A stretch of DNA of 6,169 nucleotides from Alkalinema sp. CAN_BIN05 (GTDB taxonomy: Bacteria > Cyanobacteriota > Cyanobacteriia > Leptolyngbyales > Leptolyngbyaceae). The notes beneath the pieces were generated by a model. That model did not search any database and was not told the origin of the DNA. It saw only the letters and a program-made list of their open reading frames with translations. Position 1 is the first letter of the stretch; each line of letters starts with the position of its first letter. The stretch covers positions 1-6,169 of the forward strand of contig JAJAYH010000030.1 of assembly GCA_026786325.1 (NCBI GenBank), given 5' to 3'. This document shows, piece after piece, positions 5,823 through 6,169 of this stretch. The position numbers were made by a program, and so were the translations under genes.

Positions 5823-6068
5823 ATGTCAATTAAGAGTGCTGCCCGTTTTTTATCTGCTGCATCTCGCAGTCAAGAGATACGCGATCGATTCCAATCGGTT
5901 CAATCGCCAGAGCATTTCCTTTGTATATCCCAAGAAATGGGATACACCTTTACGACCGCAGAGCTTAAAAAAATTATCACCCTAAAAAGCCGAAACATTG
6001 AAGTTCGCCGCACCACAGGAGTCTGGCGTTGGTTACGGGAGGTCAATTGGGTTGAGCGCCGTCATTAA
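5823..6068 (+). CDS. Nif11-domain small protein
   Basis: The protein has 81 residues, with an ATG start behind a good GGAGAG ribosome site. Residues 1-50 show the Nif11 pattern: a start like MSxxSAxRFL, a helix with SQEIRDRFQS, then SPEHFLCISQEMGYTFTTAELKK, matching the family's (S/T)PEE-hh-hA-EaGYxFTxeEL segment. Nif11 domains occur in small cyanobacterial proteins near nitrogen-fixation genes and as leader peptides of ribosomally made, modified peptides. The tail here, about residues 51-81, has RRTTGVWRWLREVNWVERRH, rich in Trp and Arg. It has no Gly-Gly cleavage site and no Cys/Ser/Thr-rich core, and no modification enzyme or transporter is nearby. I therefore read it as a stand-alone Nif11 protein of unknown role rather than a peptide precursor. 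It is the only confident plus-strand gene in the window and is divergent from the hydrolase, with which it may share control. Confidence 0.85.
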   Translation: MSIKSAARFLSAASRSQEIRDRFQSVQSPEHFLCISQEMGYTFTTAELKKIITLKSRNIEVRRTTGVWRWLREVNWVERRH

Positions 6069-6097
6069 TCCCGGCTGATTAATCCTGATGGCTCCAC

Positions 6098-6141
6098 CCC
6101 AAACAATCGTACTTAACCGTTGGCTGCTGCGATCGTTTGGG
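6098..6141 (-). repeat. Inverted repeat with 12-base arms around the stop of the right-edge gene
   Basis: Arms at 6098-6109 (CCCAAACAATCG) and 6130-6141 (CGATCGTTTGGG) flank a 20-base loop. As minus-strand RNA all twelve positions pair, one as a G-U wobble; as plus-strand RNA the same position is an A-C mismatch. The presumed stop codon of the right-edge gene lies in the loop. No T-tract follows, so it is not a standard intrinsic terminator, although it lies between convergent genes where one would be expected. Confidence 0.4.
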
Positions 6142-6169
6142 CTTCTACCGCTTTCCGCAATCGATCGAC
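6113..6169 (-). CDS. C-terminal end of an unidentified gene (partial, runs off right edge)
   Basis: The minus strand reads 18 open codons from the edge, VDRLRKAVEAQTIAAANG, then TAA at 6113-6115. The alternating charged and alanine-rich pattern looks like a C-terminal helix of a real protein, and the stop would lie 44 bases from the convergent Nif11 gene stop. A competing plus-strand frame from ATG 6088 is also open to the edge but lacks a ribosome site and reads as an unremarkable hydrophobic stretch. Too little is present to name the product. Confidence 0.4.
   Translation of the reverse strand, partial: VDRLRKAVEAQTIAAANG

Noticed and set aside
5823..6068. Nif11 protein as a modified-peptide precursor
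   Set aside because: There is no Gly-Gly cleavage motif, no Cys/Ser/Thr-rich core and no modification or export gene in the window.
6088..6169. Plus-strand frame beginning MAPPQTIV and open to the right edge
   Set aside because: It has no ribosome site, and the opposite strand gives a more protein-like C-terminus with a stop; too short to decide firmly.

Overview
The window looks like chromosomal DNA from a cyanobacterium. The palindrome CGATCG, core of the cyanobacterial HIP1 element GCGATCGC, recurs roughly two dozen times by eye, and full HIP1 octamers sit at 1054-1061, 3286-3293 and 4768-4775. The gene content agrees: a helix-turn-helix plus AAA-like (AAA_35 type) ATPase, a two-PAS GGDEF-EAL protein, a Nif11-type small protein and a short zinc-ribbon protein ending in YGGTWKSKKR, all common in cyanobacteria. 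The species cannot be fixed from this sequence.

Layout, left to right. At 1-155 (minus) lies a 5'-truncated fragment of an ISAs1-family transposase that continues past the left edge. It abuts the 3' end of the AAA-like ATPase gene (206-1531, minus). A low-complexity AT-rich gap follows, then a 60-residue zinc-ribbon protein (1798-1980, minus) that is easily overlooked. Next is the large PAS-PAS-GGDEF-EAL gene (2145-4355, minus, GTG start), with intact catalytic motifs for making and degrading cyclic di-GMP. After a 351-base AT-rich non-coding stretch comes an alpha/beta hydrolase (4707-5669, minus). A Nif11-domain protein (5823-6068, plus) is divergent from it across a 153-base shared upstream region. 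At the right edge a minus-strand reading frame probably gives the last 18 residues of another gene (6113-6169), convergent with the Nif11 gene.

The gaps between genes (about 45 to 350 bases) and the mixed functions suggest mostly independent transcription units rather than one operon. I see no CRISPR array, tRNA or rRNA and no clear new multi-gene system. The points most worth a second look are the ATPase with a non-canonical Walker A and no visible effector beside a transposon scar, the zinc-ribbon microprotein, the LOV-like PAS without its photoactive cysteine, the seven-G run inside the GGDEF codons, and the Nif11 protein with a tryptophan-rich tail instead of a cleavable core.
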